Origin: Telopea speciosissima
Lineage: Eukaryota > Streptophyta > Magnoliopsida > Proteales > Proteaceae
DNA: 64,000 nt
Reading direction: 5' to 3'
Assembly: GCF_018873765.1 (NCBI RefSeq)
Contig: NC_057916.1
Span: 32,649,501 to 32,713,500 of the forward strand
The translations under genes were made by a program, and so were the position numbers. Within the stretch, counting starts at the first letter, position 1. Every line of letters starts with the position of its first letter. The notes below the pieces were generated by a model. It was not told the DNA's origin. It was given only the letters and a program-made list of their open reading frames with translations, and ran no database searches. This document shows, piece by piece, positions 11,891 through 22,529 of this stretch.

Positions 11891-12040
11891 GGATCTTTAT
11901 CTCCTCTAGTTCCCTGCCCGGCCCAATTCTCCAGTTCCTTTAACAAGGGGAGCTTAAGTGATCACCTTACCCTTATCCAAACACTCTGCCTGGGTGGGGT
12001 CACCAAGAGCCGGACAGAAAACTGGAGGAGATAATTTTCC
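11891..12040. mobile_element. MITE family B, copy
   Basis: It starts GGATCTTTATCTCCTCTAGTTCCCTGCCCGG and ends CTGGAGGAGATAATTTTCC, which are inverted and imperfect matches. The interior CACCTTACCCTTATCCAAACACTCTGCC..GGTGGGGTCACC aligns with the 17001 copy. I see no clear target duplication at this copy. Confidence 0.6.
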
Positions 12041-12255
12041 AAAGAGATAAGAGAATGGATCAAAGTTTATTTGGACCGTACTTAAATGATTCCAAATGGA
12101 GAGATGGGGTTGGAGGGGAGGGTTATTCCCATTACCTGGCGTTCCGACGTCTGTCTTACCTTTGCAAACTGCGAAGAAATATTCGGACAATTCCCATGTT
12201 TAACGTTTACCCCATCGCATGACGTTTATCTCTCATTTTTTGGGACCATCTCTCC

Positions 12256-12811
12256 TAGGGCTGCAACAGGGTCGGGTTGGATTGGGCTTTATAGAACCCT
12301 AGCCCAACCCTAAGTCCCCTTAGCTTGGCCCAAGCCCGACCCGACCCTGACTCAGGGCCAGAAAAATCCAACCCTGACCCGCCCTCAGGGTCGGGCCGAG
12401 CTGACCTTGATTGGCCCTGATCATGGCGAAAGGGAAAGAAATGCATGGGCTGGAATGGGCGAGGGAGAATATTATCAATTTAACATAAAATAACACTATA
12501 ATAAAAAGTATTATATCACTTATTGTCTTCATATATAATATATTATATAAAAAAATGTAGGTGACATTTAAAGTCTATAATGTATATATTATATTAATAT
12601 ATATTTTATAGTATAACTTAAATCAGGGTCGGGCCGGGTTGGGCCAAGCTTAGCCTGAGGCCTCAACCCTAACCTAACCCGACCCTGACTCAGGGTCAGA
12701 AATTTCCAACCCTAATCCGCCCTCAGGGCCAAATATCTCAACCCAGGCCCTGTTCGAGCTCAGGGCGGGCCAGGGCGGGTTCGGGCCGACAGGGCCAAAC
12801 TTGCACCCCTA
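12256..12811. mobile_element. hAT-type MITE with exact 8-bp target duplication
   Basis: Terminal inverted repeats are TAGGGCTGCAA at the left and TTGCACCCCTA at the right. The 8-base ATCTCTCC directly flanks both ends (12248-12255 and 12812-12819), as expected for hAT transposition. The body is rich in GGGTCGGGCC/GGCCCGACCC words that pair across the element, with an AT-rich core at about 12465-12625. A diverged copy is at 43236-43575. No transposase is encoded. Confidence 0.8.
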
Positions 12812-12819
12812 ATCTCTCC

Positions 12820-14960
12820 AATGGGCATCGATTTGGTACAGAAGTGTCAACAATTTCAACATACACATGTCTTGTTTGGTGAAAAAATAAGTTTCAAGAT
12901 ATCTCTTTTAGCTTTTCTTATTTATTTTTGTTTGGACAAAAACATCTCTTTTAATTTTTTTCTTATTGGATTGAACTATTGATCTTTTCGGAAATTTATC
13001 CTCTTTTAAGTGCCGTCCACCTAACACTTGAAAGGATAAAAAGACATTATTATCCATGTTTTTACAGTTAAATCACACTTAAGAGTCTAACCGTCCACTC
13101 AACACTTGAAAGGATAAAAAAACATCATTGTCCATGTTTTTACTGATGGATTCTTAAAGTTGGTGTATTGGGCAGTGCACTGCACAAGATGAAAATTTGA
13201 TATTTTCAATGTTATTTTTGTAAAGTAAAATAGTTGAAATTGTTAAGTCCCACACTCCCACATTACTTATGAAAAAAAGCAAGTGAGTATATATATTACT
13301 GGGTAGGGTATGCTAGCACCGTTGTGTCTATCAATATACAATATCATTTTACTGCACCTCATTGATGCGTTTCTTTATGACGCTTTCTCACAAAACCCTT
13401 TTCCATATTGTATAATGGGAACTATAAGGGTAGGGTTCATTGGAAAAGAGGCTTGCTATGTTCTCATGTCTCTAGGGGTTCGAGTTTGTTTTCGTGTACA
13501 TGCACCAAGTCGGGCCATGTCCGATCAAGGTGAAACTTTGGTTTGTGTGAGGTTTCTTCTTGCTATAGACAAGATTTATATCTTGTTTTTCTTTTGCTTT
13601 CTCTCTAGTTTGGCCTATTGCTTATTGTTTTGAAAGTTCTCTTTGTTCAATTGTCTTAGTTGATTTAATATAACCTGAGTGTGTTGAGTAATTGAGTGCA
13701 ACAACTAGTGGGAAGGCCTAAGATAATATTTCATCTTGGAGGTAAATTTGCTAGAACCCATATTGCACCAATGGAGGGACTACAATCTTTAAAAAATTGA
13801 TCAATGGACGATTAAGCCCCACCAAGTGTTTATGAGTGTGACTATCTGGCCTCAGACTCGGATCTTTTTCGATGCGCCAACCCTCTAGCACGCATCCGAA
13901 GGGAGGGAGCATCCGGACATGCACCCCAAATGCCTCCAACCATCAGATGCGTGTTGGAGGGGCTAGCGTGCGGGAGAGGATTTCTTTCCATTTGGCCCAT
14001 CCCTTTCGAATAATTGTTTGGATCTTACTGATCAATAATTTGATCTGAAGTCGCTCACTCAAAGGTTACCCCAAAAACTACTCACTACTAGCCCATTCGC
14101 CCTTGGGAAGATTTAAATGGTGGGGTTTTAACAAAGAAAAAAACTCAAAAGTTCCAATCTACCTCTCTCGATCAAGACCTTTCAATGGATAATGTGGGAA
14201 CTATATATGAAGTTGTGGTGGATTGAGTTCCAAACTTGTCTTCACCATAAAAACTTTTTCAAGGAAAATAAGATAACAAAATCAAATCAAATACCTGACA
14301 TTTTGTTAGTGAGCTAGTGGGTCTAGAATTATTTTTGTCGTGGTCATGACAATTGTGTCACAAGCTTTGTTTGGCATTGGCAAAAAAGTAGAAATAATTG
14401 AGCTTTTTTCTTTAGAATGTAACATGTATGTCTCAATTACTTTTGATCTGTATATTAGGGTTAAAAATATCCAACTGATTTGATAGATTAAACTCCCAAT
14501 AATGGGGACTACCTTATCCTAGGAAGCTAGCACCTTAAAAAAAATTATATTCGTAGGAATCAAATGTCCTATTTGCAAATTTTTATCTAGACTTCTTGAC
14601 TGAAAATCCTAGGAATCTAACTAATGTCCTATTTGATCTTCAACAATCTAAAGTTGAAATGTCAAATATTCTAGGGAGTTTCTTTGGTGGTGCTTTCTTC
14701 AAAATTCAAATATCTTCCATTTAGTTACTTTGTTGAATTCAAATTTTAGGAACTTATTGTATAGGGAACAACTTCACCATGATGTCAGAGTGCAATTTCT
14801 CTTACATAAGTTATTTTATTATTATCTTTTACTAGATATATATGTTGGTTTCATATGGATGATACTTTTTTCAGGACATCTATTGGTGCGGCATGTAAAT
14901 TCCTCTCCATTGGCATCTTGGGGAACCCTCTCCCTATTGTATATATCATTATTGGGAGAA
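12820..14960. other. Intergenic stretch, no gene recognised
   Basis: Only short open frames without recognisable domains are present. A local direct duplication (TAACACTTGAAAGGATAAAAAGACAT-like) occurs at about 13021 and 13098. I see nothing else that I can support. Confidence 0.5.
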
Positions 14961-15115
14961 AGTTCTCTGTACAGGAGTGTGGCCTACGCCAACACTCCCG
15001 TGAGTCTATCTCTCTCCTCTTCATATGAAAAGATACCTTTGTCCCCTTGTTTTCAGGAGGAGAGAGATAGACACAAGGAAGTGTTGGTGTAGGCCACACT
15101 CCAGGACAGAAAACT
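14961..15115. mobile_element. Foldback MITE family A, copy 3
   Basis: This 155-bp palindrome starts AGTTCTCTGTACAGGAGTGTGG and ends with its inverted match CCACACTCCAGGACAGAAAACT. Its interior has the family's ATGAAAAGATACC..TTTGTCCCC segment. Confidence 0.85.
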
Positions 15116-15699
15116 AATTCTCATAATTATTTATTCATATAATAAGCTATAACACAACTCATTTCCTGTGGTTGAGATATGAAAACTTTATAGGGATTGT
15201 CAGAAATGACACCTCTATAGGTGTACTTAGTGATTATAACATTTATTTGTTTGCAGCTTGTCTTATTTCAAAAAGTACTTTAGATTAAGGATAGAATAGG
15301 GTTTTTAAATTTATTTAAAAAACAAACTGATTTGCTATTGACAAGGGTATTAATGTAAAATCCCTTGTGAATCTTTTTGGTTCTCTCTCATGGGCTATCT
15401 CTTTAGTGCCTCCGATGCCAATAAAAATGGTGAGCTCTTGGAAATGCACAGAAAACTGAGAATAGTAGTAGCTTGAGCTCTGCGAGCTATTACAACAACA
15501 TTGATGGTAACAAAGCTAGTTGGAAGCTTTTGCCCTAGAAAACCTCGAAAGGGTATAATGATCTTTAATGGAATATAATTCAGCATGCGATGGCCAAAGA
15601 TAGTGCTTTGGGTTTGGGTCATATCAGGCTTGTGAAGAACCTTGGCTGTGGAGACATTAGGAGTATGTACTTTGTGGGCTTAGACAAGGAAGGTGGGGT

Positions 15700-16830
15700 T
15701 TTGATGGAGACACTAGTATGATGTGGAACAAGATGACTACTTGTACTACGAACGTTACTGAAGAAGTCTGAGCAAATCTAAATGAACATGACATTCACAA
15801 AGGGAAACTTAGTGGTGGATGACAATGTTCAAATATCCATTCAGGCTAAGAAATCTAGTTTTAAGACATAACAAAGGATTAAGGATGAAGAGGATTTAAA
15901 ATGGTATATATTTGTAAAAAATGAAGCGCTATTAAGAAGATTGTGGGAAAAGTAATGTCTAAGTAATATGAGGGTCTTTATAACAATTTGAGCTCAAAGG
16001 CAGGTGGAAATATATCTATAAAATAGCTAAAATTAGAAAAATAAAGAGTGGAGATTTCAATCATGTTAGATGCATTAAAAGTGAAGATGCTAAAATATTG
16101 ATAAGCGAATGAGATATTAAAAAGAGATGAAAAAACTATTTCTACAACTTACTCAATGAAGACAAAACGAGTAATAGTGTTCTAGAAGGTTGCAATAACC
16201 ATCAAGAAACCACAAGTCTTGGATATAAATGAAAAATTATGGGTACGCGAAGTAAAATAAGCTCTAATGAGGATGAAAATAGATAAGGCAATATGTCCAG
16301 ATGGAGTTCCAATAGAGGTGTCGAAAAGCTTAGGAATCGATGGATTATCATGACTATTTAAGATGTTTAATAAGATTATGAACCCAAGAAAAATGCTAGA
16401 AGGAGAGAAATTGTGGTTCCAATTTATAAAAACAAAGGTGATATTTAAAGTTGTTGTAATAGGTAGATAGGCATAAAAGATAGGAGTCATATTATGAAAT
16501 TATGGGAGAAAGTAACTGAATCTCGCCCAAGAGAAGAAACTAATATTATGGATAAACAATTTGGTTTTATGTTAGGAAGATCAACTACAAAAACTATTTA
16601 TAAACTAAAGAGACTTATGGAATGATTTAAAAAAAAATGTAAGAAGGATTTCCATACATAAGGTCGTTATTGACCTAGAAAAAGCTTATGATGAGTCTTT
16701 ATAGGGTTAATTTGGCAAGTATTAGAGAAGATAAGTGTTTCAAGTAAATATATGGACACAATTAAAGATATCCATAATGATGTGGTGATTAGTGTAAGAC
16801 CTATAGGGGGGGCCAAGGTAGTGAGTTCCC
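15700..16830 (+). pseudogene. Decayed RTE-type LINE endonuclease/reverse transcriptase region
   Basis: Broken plus-strand frames match RTE-clade non-LTR elements. QRIKDEEDLKWY is near 15870, MKIDKAICPDGVPIEV at about 16275-16325 (equivalent to the family's MKNGKAxGPDGIPIEV), and MKLWEKV..NIMDKQFGFMLGRST at about 16495-16590 (family QFGFMPGRST). A KDFHT..DLEKAYD-like block follows. At least five in-frame stops and shifts are present, so it is inactive. The 5' and 3' limits are not sharp. Confidence 0.65.
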
Positions 16831-17000
16831 AATTACCACTATAAGAAATGGGTGAGGCAGGATGCGCGATGTGATCAGTGATGATCACATCCATTCTCAT
16901 GGGGGGCCCGATCATAAGGAAAGGGAAGGGCAAAACGGAGGAGAATTTATTTATGTCTTCTTTTATTCTTTGAGACACTATTTAGATCAGGGTCTATGAC

Positions 17001-17181
17001 GGATCTTTATCCCCTACAATTCCCTGTCCAGTCCAGTTCCCCTAGTGCCCCTAACAAGGAGGGGGGGTTGCAATGACCATTCCACCCTTGCCCGAACACT
17101 TTGCCCGGATGGGATCCACCCCCTCTTTTTACAGGTACTAGGGACTTGGACTGGGCAGGGAATTGTAGGAGATAATTTTCC
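17001..17181. mobile_element. Mutator-type MITE family B with 9-bp target duplication
   Basis: The ends GGATCTTTATCCCCTACAATTCCC and GGGAATTGTAGGAGATAATTTTCC are inverted repeats. The 9-base GTCTATGAC flanks the element exactly (16992-17000 and 17182-17190), the length expected for Mutator-like insertion. It is 181 bp with no coding capacity and is the best-preserved of three copies in the window. Confidence 0.8.
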
Positions 17182-17413
17182 GTCTATGACCCATAAATGT
17201 ATCTCGTTACAGGGAAGAGAATTGACTCTAATGAATAAGGCAAGGGTCATTACAGACCTCGGGATACTTTCAAATTTATGGGCTGGAAGGGTATTAGGCA
17301 TCCAACCACAATGGGCGATGATCGGTCTCTTTTTATGTAGACTAACTCTTAGGCTAATTAGTCCTACATACTAACATCCATAATATTATTAAATGAAATA
17401 AATTGAAATGGAT

Positions 17414-18640
17414 TCAGCAGGTATATATTATTAGTTTAGAAATATATCTTGTTGTGAAGTCAGTCAATAGAGGAGTCTTAGTGGGAATAGTCCCATACGG
17501 CGGACCAGACGAGAGTTTAACTGGAACATTTTTATGTGTAGCCACATCAATGTGAGATGGGATCAACAACATTGTGTGTGGGTACAGGAGGGTGAGAGGT
17601 ATAATTATATAAAAAATAAAAAAAAAAAGATTCATGGGTTGGTCAACAAATGATGAGTCATAAGAACGATACCGAGGAATAGTATAAAAAGGTTTATTTT
17701 TCCAAAAGACAATGTTGTGAGAAACTCGTAACTTAACTTCTGAACAAATAGATAATAACATCTATATCTTTTATAATTAATGTCATATCCTACGAAATAA
17801 AAACGCAAGGAGTAGATCGAGCAAAGAGTTTGTCACGTTCATTATTACAAAGAACAAAACAAATACACCAAAAAATGATGTACTTTAAAGGTACATAGTT
17901 AGAAGCAACTCTAAATATTCGTTCAAAAAGACATAGACCATTAGTGATAGAAAAGGGAAATTGTTGATGACATAAACTGATGTAAGGTTAGCTTCTCCCC
18001 AAAACTACTTAGAAATAACAGAAGATGATAGTAATAATGCATTAGTTGTTTCATTAATGTGTCTATGTTTATGCTTAACAATACCAGTTTGTTAGGGTGT
18101 GTCAGGACAAGAAAAAATTGGGATAAAGTACTATCATTCTTAAGTAAAGCCCTGAAATCGCTTGAGATATATTCACTCCAAAATCCGACAGAAAAAATTT
18201 AGTTGTTTTGGAAAACTTAGTTTTAAGCATGATGACAAATTGTTTATAGGCACGCAAAAATTCAAAACATGAGCACAACAAATATGTTCATGTAAACCTC
18301 AAGTTATCATCCATAAAAATTATACAATAACGTAAAATACTTATAGTTTTTTTCTGAAGAAGGTCCTCATACATCGAAATGTATGAGATAAGAATAAAAG
18401 GACCGAAGAAGATATAGTATTTCTAATAAATGGCAAAGATGAATGTTTAACAAGTTGATGCCCCCACATAGTTACTCTTTTAGAGTTTGCAATCCTAAGT
18501 TTCCTAGTAGAAACTAGATATTGATGTCTAGATTGAGAAACATGAAAAAAAAAAAAAATAAATAAATAAATATTGAGATTGCCGAAGAGAGAAAGAAGAA
18601 GATAGAGCAGTGGTGGCAGCAACTTGATGTATAGCCTGAG
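17414..18640 (-). pseudogene. Decayed Ty1/Copia integrase region
   Basis: Minus-strand translation in broken frames follows the Copia integrase order. There is a KFSKTTKFFLSDFGVN block (about 18225-18175), then a degraded PDTPQQNG region, then NERDKLFARSTPCVF (about 17845-17800). The connector NIVFWKNKPF (about 17720-17690), which precedes reverse transcriptase in these elements, comes next. The upstream part (18560-18420) may be the GAG-pre-integrase zinc region. Many stops and shifts occur, and no LTRs were located. Confidence 0.65.
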
Positions 18641-19370
18641 GAATGTGTAGTGTTTGAATTTCAAAAAGACATCAAACTTTACAGTCTATCCCCACTTTCA
18701 TCCCCTTTGATGGATCCTGCACAACACAACCAAAAGAAGACATCAACTTATTTTTTTTTTCTTCTTATTAGGTCAATTATGTGCCCCAATTCATATTGTA
18801 GTTGTAACAAACTTGGCTCAAATTGACCTAGCTAGTAGAAGTATGAGGTAGTCTAGGAGTGGTAGTCCATCGATATGAATATATTCTCCTTCACAGTTTG
18901 TCTCAAATATATATATGAATATATATTTGACAATGAAAATACAAAGGTGAGTTCATCCCTAAAAAAATGTAAGAGTTCTAACGCTGTAGGTTGTATGGTG
19001 GAGATAAGACTTGAAACTTGACACTTGGCTTATCTATGGAGAGAGTTTCCCATTCAATGATTTGTTTAAAGAATGTCTCATCTAGCTAACCAAAAAAAAC
19101 AAAATGTGAACTCCAAGGAAACATTTCCTTAATTGAATCATGTAAGTAAGATTGAGATTTCCTTCACCATAGGGAATGATAGCATATATCCAAGAATAAA
19201 AGGGAGGGTAATTTCAACTGCGTCAATAAGGGATGAGAGTATAATTATGACCCAGAACTCCCCAATCACATGGTCATTTCTCTTGTAAGTAATTCTTTCT
19301 GAATGGATACGGTGAAGGAAAACTTCCATCTGTAAGAAGTATTTTTTCTATAAATATAATCAAGGAAAAA

Positions 19371-19525
19371 AGTTCTCTGTCCGGGAGTGTGGCCTACGCC
19401 AGCACTCCCATGAGTCTATCTCTCTCCTCTCCATGTGAAAAGACACTTCTGCCCTTTTATTTTAAGGAGGAGAGAAATAGACACATGAGAGTGCTGGCGT
19501 AGGCCACATTCCCATACATAAAACT
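19371..19525. mobile_element. Foldback MITE family A, copy 4
   Basis: This 155-bp palindrome starts AGTTCTCTGTCCGGGAGTGTGG and ends CCACATTCCCATACATAAAACT. The interior runs ATGTGAAAAGACACTTCTGCCC. It is followed 24 bases later by copy 5. Confidence 0.88.
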
Positions 19526-19549
19526 ACTTTCCTATAATTAAAAGGAAGT

Positions 19550-19704
19550 AGTTTTCTATACGGGAGTGTGGCCTACGTCACTATTCCCATGAGTCTATAT
19601 CGCTCCTCCTTAAAACAAGGTGGCAGAGGTGTTTTTTCATACAAGGAGGAGAGAGATAGACTCATGGGGGAGTTGGCATAGGCCACACTCTCGGACAGAG
19701 ATCT
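19550..19704. mobile_element. Foldback MITE family A, copy 5 (opposite orientation)
   Basis: The outer arms are the same as in copy 4, but the asymmetric core is reversed (GGCAGAGGTGTTTTTTCAT instead of ATGTGAAAAGACACTTCTGCC). This shows insertion in the other direction. The length is again 155 bp. Confidence 0.88.
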
Positions 19705-22209
19705 TTTTTCCATAATTAAATAAAAAAAGAACGAGTTTAGGTTCCCTCAGCAAACGGCACATAGGGCACACCAATAGGGATCAAGAAAATGATTATGAAC
19801 ATGGGAAGCAGAGAGATTATTATATGAGAAATAGAGGGTGCTAGCTAGTGTTGCCTACACAATCAACTCGGAAAACTTTTTGGAATAATGATGACCTGTT
19901 ACTGATTTGGATCTGCCCATATCGGTCCAGGTCGAATGGATTTGCCTTTTGTTTTTCTTATAAATTTTTTTTTTTTACTTTTTTACCCTTGGACCTTATC
20001 GATGCAGTGATAGTTGATACGGGATTGACCAGGTATCGATATTGACCTCAGACCATATCAATACAGATCGACAGCCAATACCGATTCCTCAAACCATTCA
20101 GCTGAGTTAAAAGGAGGGAAGAGGACATGTTTAAAGTAATTAATTAATTTTAATTTGGGGGGAGAGGGGCGCAAGGTGCTTGATTAGGATTAACTAGTAA
20201 AGATTGGTTGAGTGGGTCCAATAGTAGAGAATCTTATAATCTGCTTAACCACACAACAATATTCGAGATGTTGGCTGAAGCAGCGACAATGGGTCCCCCG
20301 CCGCGGACCGGGCGCCACCCACAGCCCACAGTTCCATTTCTAAGTTTATTATTTAATAACACCTTTCAGAACGAGAAAGCAAAGCAAAGCAAAGAAAGAT
20401 AAACAGAAAGGAACGGCTACCACTTCTTTTTTCCATCTTCATTCCCTTCTTTCTAATTTACGCGGTTTTCCTTAATTCTGTTCCTGCTTTATTATTATTT
20501 TTTAATTAAGGGCAGGCAAGTAGGCAACTGGGCAAGAAGAAGAGTTAAAAACAAGGAGATAATTTGGAATCTTCAAAATTTTTGTTTATTTAGAAGGTCA
20601 AATCAAATGACGCAAGGCATTACATCATACAGAAAGTTAAAATCTTTAAAAACCAAACCCATCACAGACTTTGATCCTACCAGTTTATTATAACGATTGG
20701 TCTGTGTCTGAGTTTGAAACCCAAATAACTTAATTTTGTTTAACGAACACAGACAAGGAAGGATCTTCCCACCTTCCAATTGGGCATGGCTAATTCGCTA
20801 AAGATTTGTGATTAATAAAAGAGATTACGTGATCGTATGACTGAGAAGAGAAGATCTCAAGAGCATGTAGGTTTGCTGTTACTGGTTCTTAGTTTACTAA
20901 TGAACCTCAACTGTTTGATGAATTGTCAAGCCCAACAAGTATAATAACTCCATTCAGTTTGCTGTTCTCTTCCAAGTAAAATGTTTGAACCAATTGAGTT
21001 TGGTAGGTCAACTCAAGCTGGTCAACTAGGCCAATTCATTGAATGGATGCATGTATGCATACATGGATGGATCAAGTATGGCTTGGCCAACAGGTAGCAT
21101 GGGAAGAAGGATAGAAATTATTCTCTTTATTAGAATGTGAGTATGGAGGATGGGGACATGAGACAGGGACATGGACATCCCCTTACCCTCCCGTGTGGAT
21201 TGGGCCCCCCCTTAATCCACCATCACTCACCATCAACAAATTGTCCATTCTAGACACCACACGTGTACAGTGACAGCTTGCTCCATCCCTACCCTTTATG
21301 GCTTTAAATATCCCTCAGAGAGAGAGAGAGAGAGAAAGAGAGCCAATTCAAAATGAGGTTGAAGAGGCAAAGTTTAGAATCAGATTAGTTATTATCTCTC
21401 AAGTAATATATGTGTGCTGTTAAAAGAAAACTCCAAAGCACTTAAGAGATAGGGTCTTTTGTTTGTTTACTTGGGCAAGCTTAGGACTTTCAAAGAAAGA
21501 AAGAAGAAGAAGAAGAAGAATTTGTGGATGGTGTTCACAATTATCTATCTCAATTATGACTATGAGTTGTCTTCTTCAAGCACAAGGGCATCCAATGCTG
21601 AGACATTTAAGGTCACAGATGGGATTGTCTCCTTACCTAACAAAGAATTTGAAAGTAAGATACTAACAGTGAAGATACATATACAGATAACTTGTCTATG
21701 CACACTGGCTCACAGCAAGTTTGTAACTTCACTTGGTGTAATTAATTAAGCTCTCTTAAACTGGAAATAATATTACCTCTGTACTCAAAGCCAAACACAG
21801 AGTAGAGAAATGAGGCAAGAAATTAAAGGTCCTTATCAAACATTAGAGAAGAGGGCTGCTCTAGTTAGACACTTAAAATTCACATTGTGGTCCAAACTAT
21901 TAAAGGGTTGGAGCGTTGGAGAAGATGATGATGATGATACTGAACATTAATGCTGGACCATTGTGTCTGTGGTCCTCTCTTGGCAGGATGAGTTGTGTTC
22001 AGAAAAGAATGCCCACGGATTTAATGGGGGGGGGGGGGGGAAAGATGTCTCATTGGCACCTAATTTGTCCCCTACTACTCTTATTGTCTTGTGATGGCCC
22101 AAGTGAAGGATATATTCATGGTGGTGCGTGTGCGTGTGCGTGTGGTTGTGAGGTGATAAACCCAACCACTGATCTAACAAAGCATGTCACATTTGTTATT
22201 GGTGAAGTC
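19705..22209. other. Intergenic stretch, no gene recognised
   Basis: The stretch contains a second ATCGATAC-rich repeat block (about 19880-20100), a GA microsatellite (about 21316-21342), a GAA run at 21500-21525 and a poly-G run of 14 at 22027-22040. Several short open frames (for example 21459-21749) overlap simple repeats and show no domain. Confidence 0.5.
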
Positions 22210-22529
22210 TGATTTCAACTTAATACAAGAAGTATGGTTGATTCTTCCTCAATATCGGGGGTCTTGAATTTTTTGTGAGTTGTTTTTATTGGAGCAATTT
22301 TGTACTTTTGGGGAATAGGGTTTTCTCCATATTGTACTGTGCGAAACACTATATATAGAGGTTGAGGGTTTGTAATTTATTATCTGAATAGTGAAAGCTC
22401 ATCTTATCACTCTGCCGTGGACATAGCCCACTTTCGGTGAACCATGTAAATCTGTGTTTTGTGCATGTGATCTTCTTTTTCGTTTTTCTTTTGCAAATCG
22501 TTGTTCTGTTGCATTGTTAATTCCTAACA
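22210..22529 (+). mobile_element. Copia-type LTR remnant (3' half)
   Basis: A TATA-like CACTATATATAG at about 22350 is followed by an R/U5-like segment. It contains GTGGACATAGCCCACTTTCGG and GAACCATGTAAATCTGTG, the typical plant Copia wording before an LTR end, and it terminates CCTAACA at 22529. No primer site follows, so it is a solo or 3' LTR. The left border is uncertain. Confidence 0.5.

Noticed and set aside
21459..21749. 96-aa open frame after a GAA run
   Set aside because: It begins in a microsatellite, shows no domain, and ends without splice or family evidence.
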